A stretch of 64,000 nt of DNA, from contig NZ_BJYA01000001.1 in assembly GCF_007991275.1 (NCBI RefSeq), forward strand, positions 372,001 through 436,000, read 5' to 3'. Source of the stretch: Alkalibacillus haloalkaliphilus (GTDB lineage Bacteria > Bacillota > Bacilli > Bacillales > Alkalibacillaceae). Position numbers and translations under genes: made by a program. The notes under the pieces are model-generated. The model did not search any database. It had not been told where the DNA came from and saw nothing but the letters and a program-made list of their open reading frames with translations. Shown here one piece after another: positions 26,644 through 36,683 of the stretch (positions are counted from its first letter, which is position 1; each line of letters opens with the position of its first letter).

Positions 26644-27003
26644 ATGACTGAAAATATAGTATGTAAAAAAACTGATTTAGAGCCTGGTGAAATGAAAGCA
26701 GTTGATCTCGGGAAGCAAAATATATTAATTTGCCGAACACTAGATGGTGAATTTTATGCTTTTTTAAATCAATGTACCCACCAAGGCGCTCCACTAGATA
26801 AAGGGATGATTTGTGGAGCAACAACTGGTGAGAGTCAACCAGGAGACTACCATTACTGCCGAAAAGGGGAAATTATTCGTTGCCCATGGCATGGCAGAGA
26901 ATTTGATATAAAAGACGAAGGTAGAATGCTAGCCAATCCTAATAAAAAACTACCTAGTTATAAAGTACGAGTAGAAAACGAAGACGTAATCGTATACAAG
27001 TAA
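26644..27003 (+). CDS. Rieske [2Fe-2S] ferredoxin
   Basis: A 119-residue electron carrier. Cluster ligands are Cys and His in CTHQGAPL (near residue 45) and in RCPWHGREFDI (near residue 80). An extra loop of about 20 residues (GATTGESQPGDYHYCRKGEI) separates them, containing a further Cys pair. GTAGGAGGA precedes the ATG, 15 bases after the amidohydrolase stop. Such ferredoxins pass electrons from an FAD reductase, encoded next, to an oxygenase. No oxygenase is encoded nearby. Confidence 0.9.
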   Translation: MTENIVCKKTDLEPGEMKAVDLGKQNILICRTLDGEFYAFLNQCTHQGAPLDKGMICGATTGESQPGDYHYCRKGEIIRCPWHGREFDIKDEGRMLANPNKKLPSYKVRVENEDVIVYK

Positions 27004-27022
27004 TAAAAAGAAGGTGAAAACT

Positions 27023-28024
27023 ATGAACCAACCTGAGAATGCTGTAGATTCCATTATTATTGGAGCAGGACCTGCAGGTTTATTCGCTGCCTTTTACGGC
27101 GGTATGCGCGAGATGTCGATCAAAGTCATTGATAGCTTACCACAAGTGGGCGGGCAGTTAATGGCTCTTTACCCAGAAAAATATATTTATGATGTAGCCG
27201 GCTTTCCAAAAATTTTAGCAAAAGACTTAGTTAACCAATTAGAAGAACAAGCGAAGCAATTCAACCCGGAAATATGCTTAGAAGAAAGTGTTCAATATGT
27301 GAAAAAGTTGGATGACCAGCTCTTTGAAGTCACGACGACTAAACATGTTCACTACGCGAAGACAGTGATTATTACAAGTGGTGCTGGTGCCTTCCAACCA
27401 CGCCGCCTGAAACATGAGAAAGCAAGTCAGTACGAAGGGAATAACCTTCACTACTCGATTACGGATTTTCATTCTTTTAAAGGTAAAAAAGTATGCGTGG
27501 CAGGCGGTGGCGATTCTGCTGTTGATTGGGCATTAATGTTAGAAGACATTGCAAAGGAAGTCACACTTATCCATCGTCGAGATAAATTTAGAGCACATGA
27601 GCACAGTGTCAATCTATTAAATAAGTCTACTATTCAAATTAAAACACCAATGGTTATTGATGACCTCATTGGTCATGGCGGGTTCATTGAACAGATTTTA
27701 ATCAAAGAAAGCAAAGGGGATCTGACAGAAAATCTTAATGTCGATTCTCTTATAGTTAATCACGGATTCATTACAGACTTAGGTGTTATCAAAGAATGGG
27801 GATTGGATCTGCAAAAGAATTCAATTGTCGTCAATGAAAAGATGGAAACGAATATTTCAGGGATTTATGCAGCTGGTGACATTACTACACACGCCGGTAA
27901 AGTTAAACTAATCGCTTCCGGTTTTGGGGAAGCACCAACCGCCATCAGCCAAGCAAAACACTATATCAACCCTAAAGCAAGAGTACAACCACCACACAGT
28001 ACGACAGTGTTTGCCGGGATGTAG
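27023..28024 (+). CDS. ferredoxin--NADP reductase-like FAD oxidoreductase
   Basis: A thioredoxin-reductase-fold flavoprotein of about 333 residues, like the type 2 ferredoxin-NADP reductases (YumC group). FAD motif IIIGAGPAGLFAAFYGG at residues 11-27, LPQVGGQLMALYPEK, NAD(P) motif VAGGGDSAVDWAL, then the second FAD motif GIYAAGDI and the C-terminal STTVFAGM. No redox-active CxxC is present, so it is not a thioredoxin reductase. ATG 27023 has AAGGTG upstream; the GTG at 27014 is inside that site. It should reduce the Rieske protein encoded just before it. Confidence 0.88.
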   Translation: MNQPENAVDSIIIGAGPAGLFAAFYGGMREMSIKVIDSLPQVGGQLMALYPEKYIYDVAGFPKILAKDLVNQLEEQAKQFNPEICLEESVQYVKKLDDQLFEVTTTKHVHYAKTVIITSGAGAFQPRRLKHEKASQYEGNNLHYSITDFHSFKGKKVCVAGGGDSAVDWALMLEDIAKEVTLIHRRDKFRAHEHSVNLLNKSTIQIKTPMVIDDLIGHGGFIEQILIKESKGDLTENLNVDSLIVNHGFITDLGVIKEWGLDLQKNSIVVNEKMETNISGIYAAGDITTHAGKVKLIASGFGEAPTAISQAKHYINPKARVQPPHSTTVFAGM

Positions 28025-28054
28025 GTTAGTTTTAAAAGGAGGAAGCTCGACTTT

Positions 28055-29530
28055 ATGACAATAAAAAAGATGTTCATAGATGGGAAATGGGTGCATGCAA
28101 GTAGTGGACAAATACGTACCATTATTAATCCATTCAACCAAGAAGAGATTGCAACTGTAACAGAAGGCGATCAATCAGATGCAAAAGCGGCAATCATAGC
28201 CGCTAGAAAAGCTTTCGATCAAGGTGATTGGTCAAGTACCCCAGCTACAGAACGATCAAGTATTGTTCATAAAATTGCCGACTTAATCGAAAGAGACCAA
28301 CAAAAACTAGCCGAACTTGAGTCGTTGGATACAGGTAAAACAGTTGAAGAAAGTCGTGAAGATATGGTTGATATTGCTGGAGTATTCCGCTATTATGCTG
28401 AAATTGGTGATAAAAATGGTGGCGAAATCATTTCTTCTCCAATACCAAACTCAGTGAGTAAAGTTGTGCACGAGCCTGTCGGGGTTTGTGGTCAAATTAC
28501 ACCTTGGAACTATCCATTACTACAAGCATCATGGAAACTTGCACCTGCCTTGGTTACTGGGAACACACTTGTGATGAAACCAAGTGAAATAACACCACTT
28601 ACGACTATTAAAATGTTTGAATTAATAGAAGAAGCAGGTGTCCCAGCAGGTGTTGCGAACCTTGTGCTCGGCGCAGGCCATACCGTTGGGGCTGAGCTTT
28701 CTACAAATGTTGATGTTGACTTAATCTCTTTTACAGGTGGTATTGAAACAGGGAAAAAGATTATGCAAGCTGCTAGTGTTAATGTGAAAAAACTAGCACT
28801 TGAACTCGGTGGGAAAAACCCTAACATTGTGTTTGCTGATGCTGATTTTAATACAGCAGTCGATCAAGCTATGAATGCTGTATTCTTCCACGCTGGACAA
28901 ATTTGTTCAGCAGGTACGAGGCTTATTGTTGAAGAAAGTATTCACGACGAGTTTGTTGAAGCATTAGTCGAACGTGTTAATAATATAAAACTAGGTAATG
29001 GTTTTGATAAAGACACCCAAATGGGTCCACTCATTTCTGCTGAGCATTTAGCAAAGGTGGAAAAGTATGTGGAAACAGGTAAACAAGAAGGAGCGAAACT
29101 TTTAACAGGCGGTAGGCGCCCAAAAGACCCAGCACTTCAAAACGGCTTTTTCTATTTACCGACGATTTTTACGAATTGCACAACCGATATGCACATTATA
29201 CAATATGAAGCATTCGCCCCAATCATTACCGTAGAAAAGTTCCAAACAGAGCAAGAAGCGATCAACCTAGCAAATAACTCCACTTATGGCCTAGCAGGTG
29301 GCGTGTGGACAAACGACATTGTTAAAGCAGAGCGTTGCGTTGCTAAAATGCGCATGGGAACTGTGTGGATTAACGAATATAACGTTTATTTCCCTCATGC
29401 ACCATGGGGTGGTTACAAACAATCTGGTATCGGTCGCGAATTAGGTAAACTTGGACTAGAAGAATATACAGAAACAAAGCATATTCTCCACAACTTGAAA
29501 CCAGAACCTATTAACTGGTTTGGCGATTAA
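28055..29530 (+). CDS. gbsA: betaine-aldehyde dehydrogenase, GbsA-like
   Basis: NAD-dependent aldehyde dehydrogenase very close to GbsA of Bacillus (glycine betaine aldehyde to glycine betaine): SIINPFNQEEIATV-like start, VCGQITPWNYPLLQASWK, catalytic Glu in LELGGKNPNIVF, catalytic Cys in GQICSAGTR, and the C-terminal APWGGYKQSGIGREL. At 491 residues it is full length. One oddity: the NAD-binding E-x-F-G-P motif reads EAFAP (G to A). It is last in the amidohydrolase-Rieske-reductase operon, after AAAGGAGGA. The choline dehydrogenase partner gbsB is not present. A related amino- or quaternary-ammonium aldehyde may be the true substrate. Confidence 0.85.
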   Translation: MTIKKMFIDGKWVHASSGQIRTIINPFNQEEIATVTEGDQSDAKAAIIAARKAFDQGDWSSTPATERSSIVHKIADLIERDQQKLAELESLDTGKTVEESREDMVDIAGVFRYYAEIGDKNGGEIISSPIPNSVSKVVHEPVGVCGQITPWNYPLLQASWKLAPALVTGNTLVMKPSEITPLTTIKMFELIEEAGVPAGVANLVLGAGHTVGAELSTNVDVDLISFTGGIETGKKIMQAASVNVKKLALELGGKNPNIVFADADFNTAVDQAMNAVFFHAGQICSAGTRLIVEESIHDEFVEALVERVNNIKLGNGFDKDTQMGPLISAEHLAKVEKYVETGKQEGAKLLTGGRRPKDPALQNGFFYLPTIFTNCTTDMHIIQYEAFAPIITVEKFQTEQEAINLANNSTYGLAGGVWTNDIVKAERCVAKMRMGTVWINEYNVYFPHAPWGGYKQSGIGRELGKLGLEEYTETKHILHNLKPEPINWFGD

Positions 29531-29573
29531 TTAGTATTTTATAATAGTTTTTAGCAAGTATAGGAGTAATAGC

Positions 29574-29609
29574 AAAAAAGACGATCATTAAGTATGATCG
29601 TCTTTTTTT
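29574..29609. terminator. bidirectional terminator, gbsA / katG
   Basis: AAAAAAGACGATCAT, loop TAAGT, ATGATCGTCTTTTTT: a 15-bp perfect stem with T-tracts on both strands between convergent genes. Confidence 0.9.
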
Positions 29610-29625
29610 AAGGCTATTTTATTTT

Positions 29626-31815
<2,190 letters not shown>

Positions 31816-31939
31816 TTATTACCCTCCTCATACAATTTAAAATAGCCAACATTTGGACTATTCTATTAATAATTATTACATATTTGGGATTTACTTGCCT
31901 TTAATTTGCTCACCAAAAACTAAATGTGAGCCTAAATTA

Positions 31940-31967
31940 ATAATACCATATATCACTTTATAGTCAA
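31940..31967 (-). promoter_or_regulatory. sigma-A promoter of katG
   Basis: On the minus strand TTGACT (31962-31967), 16-bp spacer, TATTAT (31940-31945), seven bases downstream of the PerR box. Confidence 0.65.
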
Positions 31968-31974
31968 TATTTAT

Positions 31975-31989
31975 TTATAATAATTATAA
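31975..31989. promoter_or_regulatory. PerR box upstream of katG
   Basis: TTATAATAATTATAA fits the PerR consensus TTATAATNATTATAA at all 14 defined positions. It sits just upstream of the katG -35 hexamer. A weaker relative, TATTAATAATTATTA, lies at 31864-31878 downstream of the promoter. Confidence 0.8.
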
Positions 31990-32080
31990 ATAAAGCATGT
32001 TGTGAGTTTAATAGATTATTTATATCATTATTTAAACACGATGAAATGTAACTATACAAACGTTATACTCAGGTTATTTT

Positions 32081-32950
32081 TCAGTCTGATTGTTTCAAAC
32101 TAAGCAGGGTAATTGTAACTAGGATAAGCCCCATGCCAAGAAACTGAATAATAGTCATATGATCTCCTAAAAGTAGCAGTCCGAATAATGAAGCTGTCAC
32201 CGGCTCTACCATAGCGACCATTGATGCAGTGGTTGGAGTAGTCATTCGAAGACCAATCAGATAGATAATAAATGATATTCCAGCCCCTAATATTCCTATT
32301 AGTAAAAACCAGCCTATGTCACTAGATGTCACGACAGTCGCTGCTTCCTCATTGTCCATGAATAGGAAAAGGACAAGACAAAATGATAAAAAGGCGATTG
32401 TTAAAGTGGCCTGTGGCTTACCGATCGAAGAGGCATTTTTAAATCCAAATATAAACAAAGCATAAGAAAGTCCAGAAGCTAACCCTGCTGCTGTCCCTAG
32501 AAAACTTACTGAAATCGATTCGGTATTGTAAGCACCTGTAAGGAAGAAGATCCCCATAAGGACAGAGGAAATACATCCCCATTTAAACCAAGTCGATTGC
32601 TCTATACCTATTAAAAAGGAAACCAAAAGGACAAATATAGGAGCGGTATACATTAAAGTAACAGCCACAGCAACGCTTGATTCTTGGATACTTAAAAAAT
32701 AAAAAGTGAAATTTCCTGCAACACCAACACCAGCTAAAAAAGACCATATGTAGAAACGAGTGGAGTAAATCCAATTCAGCCTAAAGCGATAGAGGAACCA
32801 CAAGAAAAAACATATAAACCCAACAGCTCCTCGAAAAAATGAAATGACAATAGGACTCCAGCCTTTGCTCATTAATATATCAGCAATTCCACCCGTAATC
32901 CCCCAGCATATAGCAGCTAACATCACTAAACCTACACCTGCAAATTTCAA
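32081..32950 (-). CDS. DMT-family transporter (EamA domains)
   Basis: A 289-residue, ten-helix drug/metabolite transporter with two EamA repeats, each opening with a conserved helix (LVMLAAICWGITGGIADIL and AAGLASGLSYALFIFGFK). Start is TTG at 32950: AGGGGG lies seven bases before it, and no better ATG exists near. Family members export amino acids or other metabolites; the substrate is unknown. The 338-bp gap 32951-33288 to sspP shows AT-rich DNA and no further gene I can support. Confidence 0.82.
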   Translation of the reverse strand: MKFAGVGLVMLAAICWGITGGIADILMSKGWSPIVISFFRGAVGFICFFLWFLYRFRLNWIYSTRFYIWSFLAGVGVAGNFTFYFLSIQESSVAVAVTLMYTAPIFVLLVSFLIGIEQSTWFKWGCISSVLMGIFFLTGAYNTESISVSFLGTAAGLASGLSYALFIFGFKNASSIGKPQATLTIAFLSFCLVLFLFMDNEEAATVVTSSDIGWFLLIGILGAGISFIIYLIGLRMTTPTTASMVAMVEPVTASLFGLLLLGDHMTIIQFLGMGLILVTITLLSLKQSD

Positions 32951-33288
32951 TCGCGTGCCCCCTACAAATCAGTCATAGTACCAATCATTTACACTATATA
33001 AAACCAACCAGGGTTTAATAACTTAAACTCAATGGCAAAATAATTCTCCTTACCAAACTTATGTGTATTTAAAAAAGGTATTAAAGATATTTCCTCTTAA
33101 ATCACCAATTTAAACTCAAATTAACACAAAAGTATTTTTTAACTTTAATGTGTTCCAATACTGGAAATTTGTAATAATAAAAAACAACTGAATGGGTTAG
33201 CCAATCACGGTGAAAATTTAGCTTTCGAAGTATAGATTTCTTCGCCTTATCAAAAGCTATTCATAAACATCAAAGGAGGGGATCGAAA

Positions 33289-33441
33289 ATGGGCGGAACA
33301 CCTAAAGGACCAAAACAGCAGAAAGAACCAAATTTACCAAAGAGTCCGAAACAGCCATATGGCGAACCAATGCAAGGCTCACACAAAGTCAAACAGGGAA
33401 ACCATTCACGGCAAAAACAAAAATCGGATCATGATATGTAG
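33289..33441 (+). CDS. sspP: small acid-soluble spore protein, P type
   Basis: A 50-residue protein. The C-terminal half, GSHKVKQGNHSRQKQKSDHDM split as GSHKVKQGNHSRQ and SDHDM, matches the P-type SASP pattern GSxKVKxxNHxRQKxxxxHDM. The N-terminal half is Gly/Pro/Lys-rich. A strong AAAGGAGGGGATC lies ahead of the ATG. Expected in the spore core, expressed late. In Bacillus subtilis sspP follows sspO; no sspO precedes it here. Confidence 0.87.
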   Translation: MGGTPKGPKQQKEPNLPKSPKQPYGEPMQGSHKVKQGNHSRQKQKSDHDM

Positions 33442-33479
33442 ATTGCAGAAGACAAGGGCTACTCAATAAGAAAGATAGA

Positions 33480-33518
33480 AAAACTCCTCTTCAGGGTAAG
33501 TGTGTCCTGGAGAGGAGA
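33480..33518 (-). terminator. terminator of nuclease gene
   Basis: CTCCTCTTCAGG (33485-33496) pairs with CCTGGAGAGGAG (33507-33518) with one G-U on the plus strand. The T-run is on the minus side, so it ends the gene at 33580, though it also follows sspP. Confidence 0.65.
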
Positions 33519-33579
33519 GTAACATTGATTGAGTAATTATAAATTGGAAAGAAGTCGTTAATTTAGAAGTTCTTGAGCA

Positions 33580-35100
33580 TCATCTTAAAGCCCACTCCAT
33601 TCGACTAGTAAGTAAACTTCTATTAAGCCCTCCTGTTAAGTTCAGTACTTGATGGCTAAATTCTGGTTCCTTTTTACCCGAATACTCTTCCCACACTTCA
33701 CTTACATATTTTAAGTTTTCAGCAGTAATTATAGCAACATCCGTATCATCTTCTGAAAATGCTTTAAGTTTTTGCGCCTGATAAACCGCTTCTTGAGTAA
33801 AGTCACTGGTAACTATCAAGAATATCGAAACTCGTGTAGGTTCTGATCTAATATACCCTAAAAATTGTTCAAGGTGTTCTTCTGGGAAGGTGTAAGGCTT
33901 TTCTACACTTTTGTTGTCCCATAATAAACTATCCTTAGAACTAATCTTAATTTTACCGTCAGCGTGCTTACTTCCTTTCATGTTCTCTAATTGCAGCTTA
34001 AGTTTCTTCTCGAAAAGGTATCGTGTGGCTTCCTCAAAATATTTCTCAACCTGGTTATCCTTCTCAATTACTTTATTAGCCCGTAAAGCTTTATAGTTAC
34101 GCGAAGCTAGATCATCAAAATAATCATAATAAATAGAACGTTCATCTGTAGGATCTGAGTCTACCGTTGTCGTCACATTTTCATAATAATCTATTATATT
34201 CTGTATCTTGGTTTCCTTTGTTCCGCTTACATTAGATCCATCTAGTGAACGAAGTAACTGTGTTAAATCTGAAGTATTTAAATGAGAGAGTGCTTTTGAA
34301 GGTAATATATTATATTTTACAATCTTATCTACTAACTGATCTTTGTTACCACTCATATTTATATTAATTGTAGATAATATAGTCTTTATCTGTTTTATGT
34401 TTAATGAGTTCAATAACTCAATGTAAGTTGCTGTTCGAAGCTCTTCTCCCATCTCATACCTAACTTCTCTAACGATATCATGAGGTATGACGTAATAAAC
34501 ATCATCCGTTTTGAACCGCAACAATATCCCTCTAAGTTGAAGATCCTTAAGAGATTGATCCACATGTTTTGAGTTATGTAGTTTATTACCCTTCTGAGGA
34601 AATCTCCCAATTCTACTTTCCATAATGTAATGCTCTCTTGTTGTCAGCCCAAGGACCTCACGAAGAGTATATAAAATATTTATTTCATCGGACGTTAAAG
34701 CTTCCCCTTTACTCCAAGCCGTGTTCAAGACGGCACTATACACTCGGAAAGACGTCTCATCAATCTTATTTTCAACAAAATAATCATCCTGACTATCCTC
34801 TAGAATCTGCCTTTCAAGTTCCAAAACATTCTCATGCATCTCTTTTTCTGAAAGAATGTAACCTTCGCTTCCAAGTAAACATTTCAAAATAAATCGATTC
34901 ATTAATGTAATATCACGATTCGCTTCCCTAAAGTCCAAATTTAGTTTGACTCTTTCAGCATTCTTAAACTCATCAATATTCTTAATTATAATGTCCCGCA
35001 TTTCCTCTTCATTGTTTAACTTCACATCTTTTAAAAAGCTATCCACTGTCCTTGACAAATACATCTTCGACATTAACGGTAATACATCTTGTAAATGCAT
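33580..35100 (-). CDS. stand-alone SAP-domain protein with FokI-like nuclease domain
   Basis: A 506-residue protein without a close relative that I know. Residues 1-220 are helical and charged, of unknown fold. Residues about 227-262 and 268-305 look like two SAP-type helix-extended-helix DNA-binding motifs (IKQIKTILSTININMSGNKD, LTQLLRSLDGSNVSGTK). The C-terminal 150 residues fit a PD-(D/E)XK nuclease like the FokI cleavage domain: ADG at 380-382, then WDNKS (D395-x-K397), then EQFLGYI (Q412, Y416), a FLIVTSDF strand and a TAENLKYV helix. No methyltransferase or partner lies beside it. AAGGAGAGGG precedes the ATG. Could be a defence or self-DNA-processing nuclease. Confidence 0.7.
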   Translation of the reverse strand: MHLQDVLPLMSKMYLSRTVDSFLKDVKLNNEEEMRDIIIKNIDEFKNAERVKLNLDFREANRDITLMNRFILKCLLGSEGYILSEKEMHENVLELERQILEDSQDDYFVENKIDETSFRVYSAVLNTAWSKGEALTSDEINILYTLREVLGLTTREHYIMESRIGRFPQKGNKLHNSKHVDQSLKDLQLRGILLRFKTDDVYYVIPHDIVREVRYEMGEELRTATYIELLNSLNIKQIKTILSTININMSGNKDQLVDKIVKYNILPSKALSHLNTSDLTQLLRSLDGSNVSGTKETKIQNIIDYYENVTTTVDSDPTDERSIYYDYFDDLASRNYKALRANKVIEKDNQVEKYFEEATRYLFEKKLKLQLENMKGSKHADGKIKISSKDSLLWDNKSVEKPYTFPEEHLEQFLGYIRSEPTRVSIFLIVTSDFTQEAVYQAQKLKAFSEDDTDVAIITAENLKYVSEVWEEYSGKKEPEFSHQVLNLTGGLNRSLLTSRMEWALR

Positions 35101-35304
35101 GAGTATACCCTCTCCTTATCATAGACTGTAATCAAAACGGGGCTTTTCTTTCATATCTTTTCCATAATAATAACATATTTAGGTAATTTTTAGTTACTAT
35201 TGTTTAAAAATTATGAAGAGTTAGAAATATTTCATAGCCTATGGCATTCTAAGACTGCAGCGAATTTAAATTTAACTTGATGTCTCCATTGCTATTGAAA
35301 ATTC

Positions 35305-35346
35305 ATAAAAAGTCAGGCTGTTATAGTAAATTAACAGCCTGACTTT
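35305..35346 (-). terminator. orphan intrinsic terminator
   Basis: AAAGTCAGGCTGTTA (35309-35323) pairs perfectly with TAACAGCCTGACTTT (35332-35346), with a T-tract on the minus strand. No annotated minus-strand gene feeds into it; the nearest candidate is the short ORF at 35483. Confidence 0.65.
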
Positions 35347-35482
35347 GGATTTAACTTAAATAATCTCTTGTATATTAACTGCTCCCTTATTATCCAACCT
35401 TTTAATTATAATATTGCTGTTAAAAAGACTATTCTACCAATGAGTAAGAGCACTTGAGATTTTTGCTTCCATACAAACATAA

Positions 35483-35533
35483 TTATATAGTGGCACTAAT
35501 CAGTATAATAGAAATAATTGTTAACCAATCCAA
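35483..35533 (-). CDS. possible 16-residue hydrophobic peptide
   Basis: Minus-strand frame starting at TTG 35533, eight bases after GGAGG: MDWLTIISIILISATI, one short membrane helix. A second frame immediately after (ATG, MFVWKQKSQVLLLIGRIVF) is also hydrophobic, so this may be a frameshifted remnant of a small two-helix membrane protein. The orphan terminator lies 130 bp further on. The rest of 35101-35711 shows nothing else I can support. Confidence 0.25.
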   Translation of the reverse strand: MDWLTIISIILISATI

Positions 35534-35711
35534 TATCTTAACCTCCAAATAAGTTTTAACTCAAATTCTTTTCACATTAGGTGATTAAAGTTCTAACTAT
35601 GCAGTAATTGCAGATAATTCAAGAACCTAAGTTTTGATACTTTCTAGGGTCTTGAACCACCCAAATTTAACTATTGGATTATGGTAAAATTGGCTTTGGA
35701 GGGGATAGTAC

Positions 35712-36242
35712 ATGCGAAAATTTTTCTATGATCTAACACTAAAGTACTTGAAAATGACTACTAACCAGCTGCTGAAAAAAATTAATAAAGATAAAAACCG
35801 AATAGAAGTTGAATCAACAATGAGAGATTTTGAAAAACAATTACAGGAGCATGGGATATTAGATGAATCTGGTTTATTAGCTGGCTCTCTTCCAAAACGA
35901 AAAGAGCCGCTACGCTTAGTTAATGCATTTATTTTTGCTCAGGAAAACCCTAATGAAGAAAATTATTATATTCAAACTGCTAAAGTGTGGACTCATCAAA
36001 AGGATCGAAATATCCCAATTATTATTGCTCAGTCTATATTAGCAACTTTTGGAGTTGCATTAGGCGTTCTTCTCGCTATGGAACACTTTGGATTCGAAGT
36101 TAGCACATGGATTGGTTTAATAGGATTTATGCCCATTTTAGGAATAATAGCCGCAGCATTCGGTTCGGGGAGGAAACGCTGGGTATGGGTCATTATAAAC
36201 TTTGTAACCTCTCAATTGTACAGTCTTTTTATTATCACTTAA
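35712..36242 (+). CDS. membrane protein of unknown function
   Basis: A 176-residue protein I do not recognise. The first 100 residues are soluble, charged and partly helical (KKINKDKNRIEVESTMRDFE). Two to three membrane helices follow near residues 103-122, 128-147 and 155-174 (IIIAQSILATFGVALGVLL, GLIGFMPILGIIAAAFGSG, VWVIINFVTSQLYSLFII). GGAGGGGA precedes the ATG. A 61-residue membrane gene follows 30 bases later, probably in the same operon. Confidence 0.65.
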   Translation: MRKFFYDLTLKYLKMTTNQLLKKINKDKNRIEVESTMRDFEKQLQEHGILDESGLLAGSLPKRKEPLRLVNAFIFAQENPNEENYYIQTAKVWTHQKDRNIPIIIAQSILATFGVALGVLLAMEHFGFEVSTWIGLIGFMPILGIIAAAFGSGRKRWVWVIINFVTSQLYSLFIIT

Positions 36243-36272
36243 TGCCGGTCCAATAATTCAGGAGGGTTTTAT

Positions 36273-36458
36273 ATGAAAAGAAAAAACCATAAATATCCAA
36301 TTACATTTGGTTTATTTGCTTTCTTTATTACATTATTTTTGGCTTTTCTTATCGAATCTCCCTATCCTATTTTAGCAAGTCTATTTGTTGGCTTTTTAAT
36401 TCTTGAATTGAGTTATTACTATTATTTTAATAAACAGAAAAAACATAACAACCTTTAA
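36273..36458 (+). CDS. small two-helix membrane protein
   Basis: A 61-residue protein with two helices (ITFGLFAFFITLFLAFLI and ILASLFVGFLILELSYYYY) and basic ends (MKRKNHK, NKQKKHNN). CAGGAGGG precedes the ATG. Second gene after the 176-residue membrane protein. Function unknown. Confidence 0.6.
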   Translation: MKRKNHKYPITFGLFAFFITLFLAFLIESPYPILASLFVGFLILELSYYYYFNKQKKHNNL

Positions 36459-36625
36459 AACAACCTTCCTTCTCTTACCTCATATCAATGAGTGGAAGAA
36501 GAGTTTGGCATTCTTCTTGATTAATAGGAAGATAACCTATCTCATAAACACTGTGATATAGGGACACCATATCATTCTAAATCCATCTTTATTGTGCTAA
36601 AAAGGTAACATGTAGAAACTATTAA

Positions 36626-36651
36626 AAATCCGAAGCTAATGCTTCGGATTT
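36626..36651. terminator. bidirectional terminator
   Basis: AAATCCGAAGC, loop TAAT, GCTTCGGATTT: an 11-bp stem with T residues on both sides, between the small membrane genes and the convergent dehydrogenase. Confidence 0.75.
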
Positions 36652-36683
36652 AATCTTCTGCTAATATGCCAGTGGCCATACCC

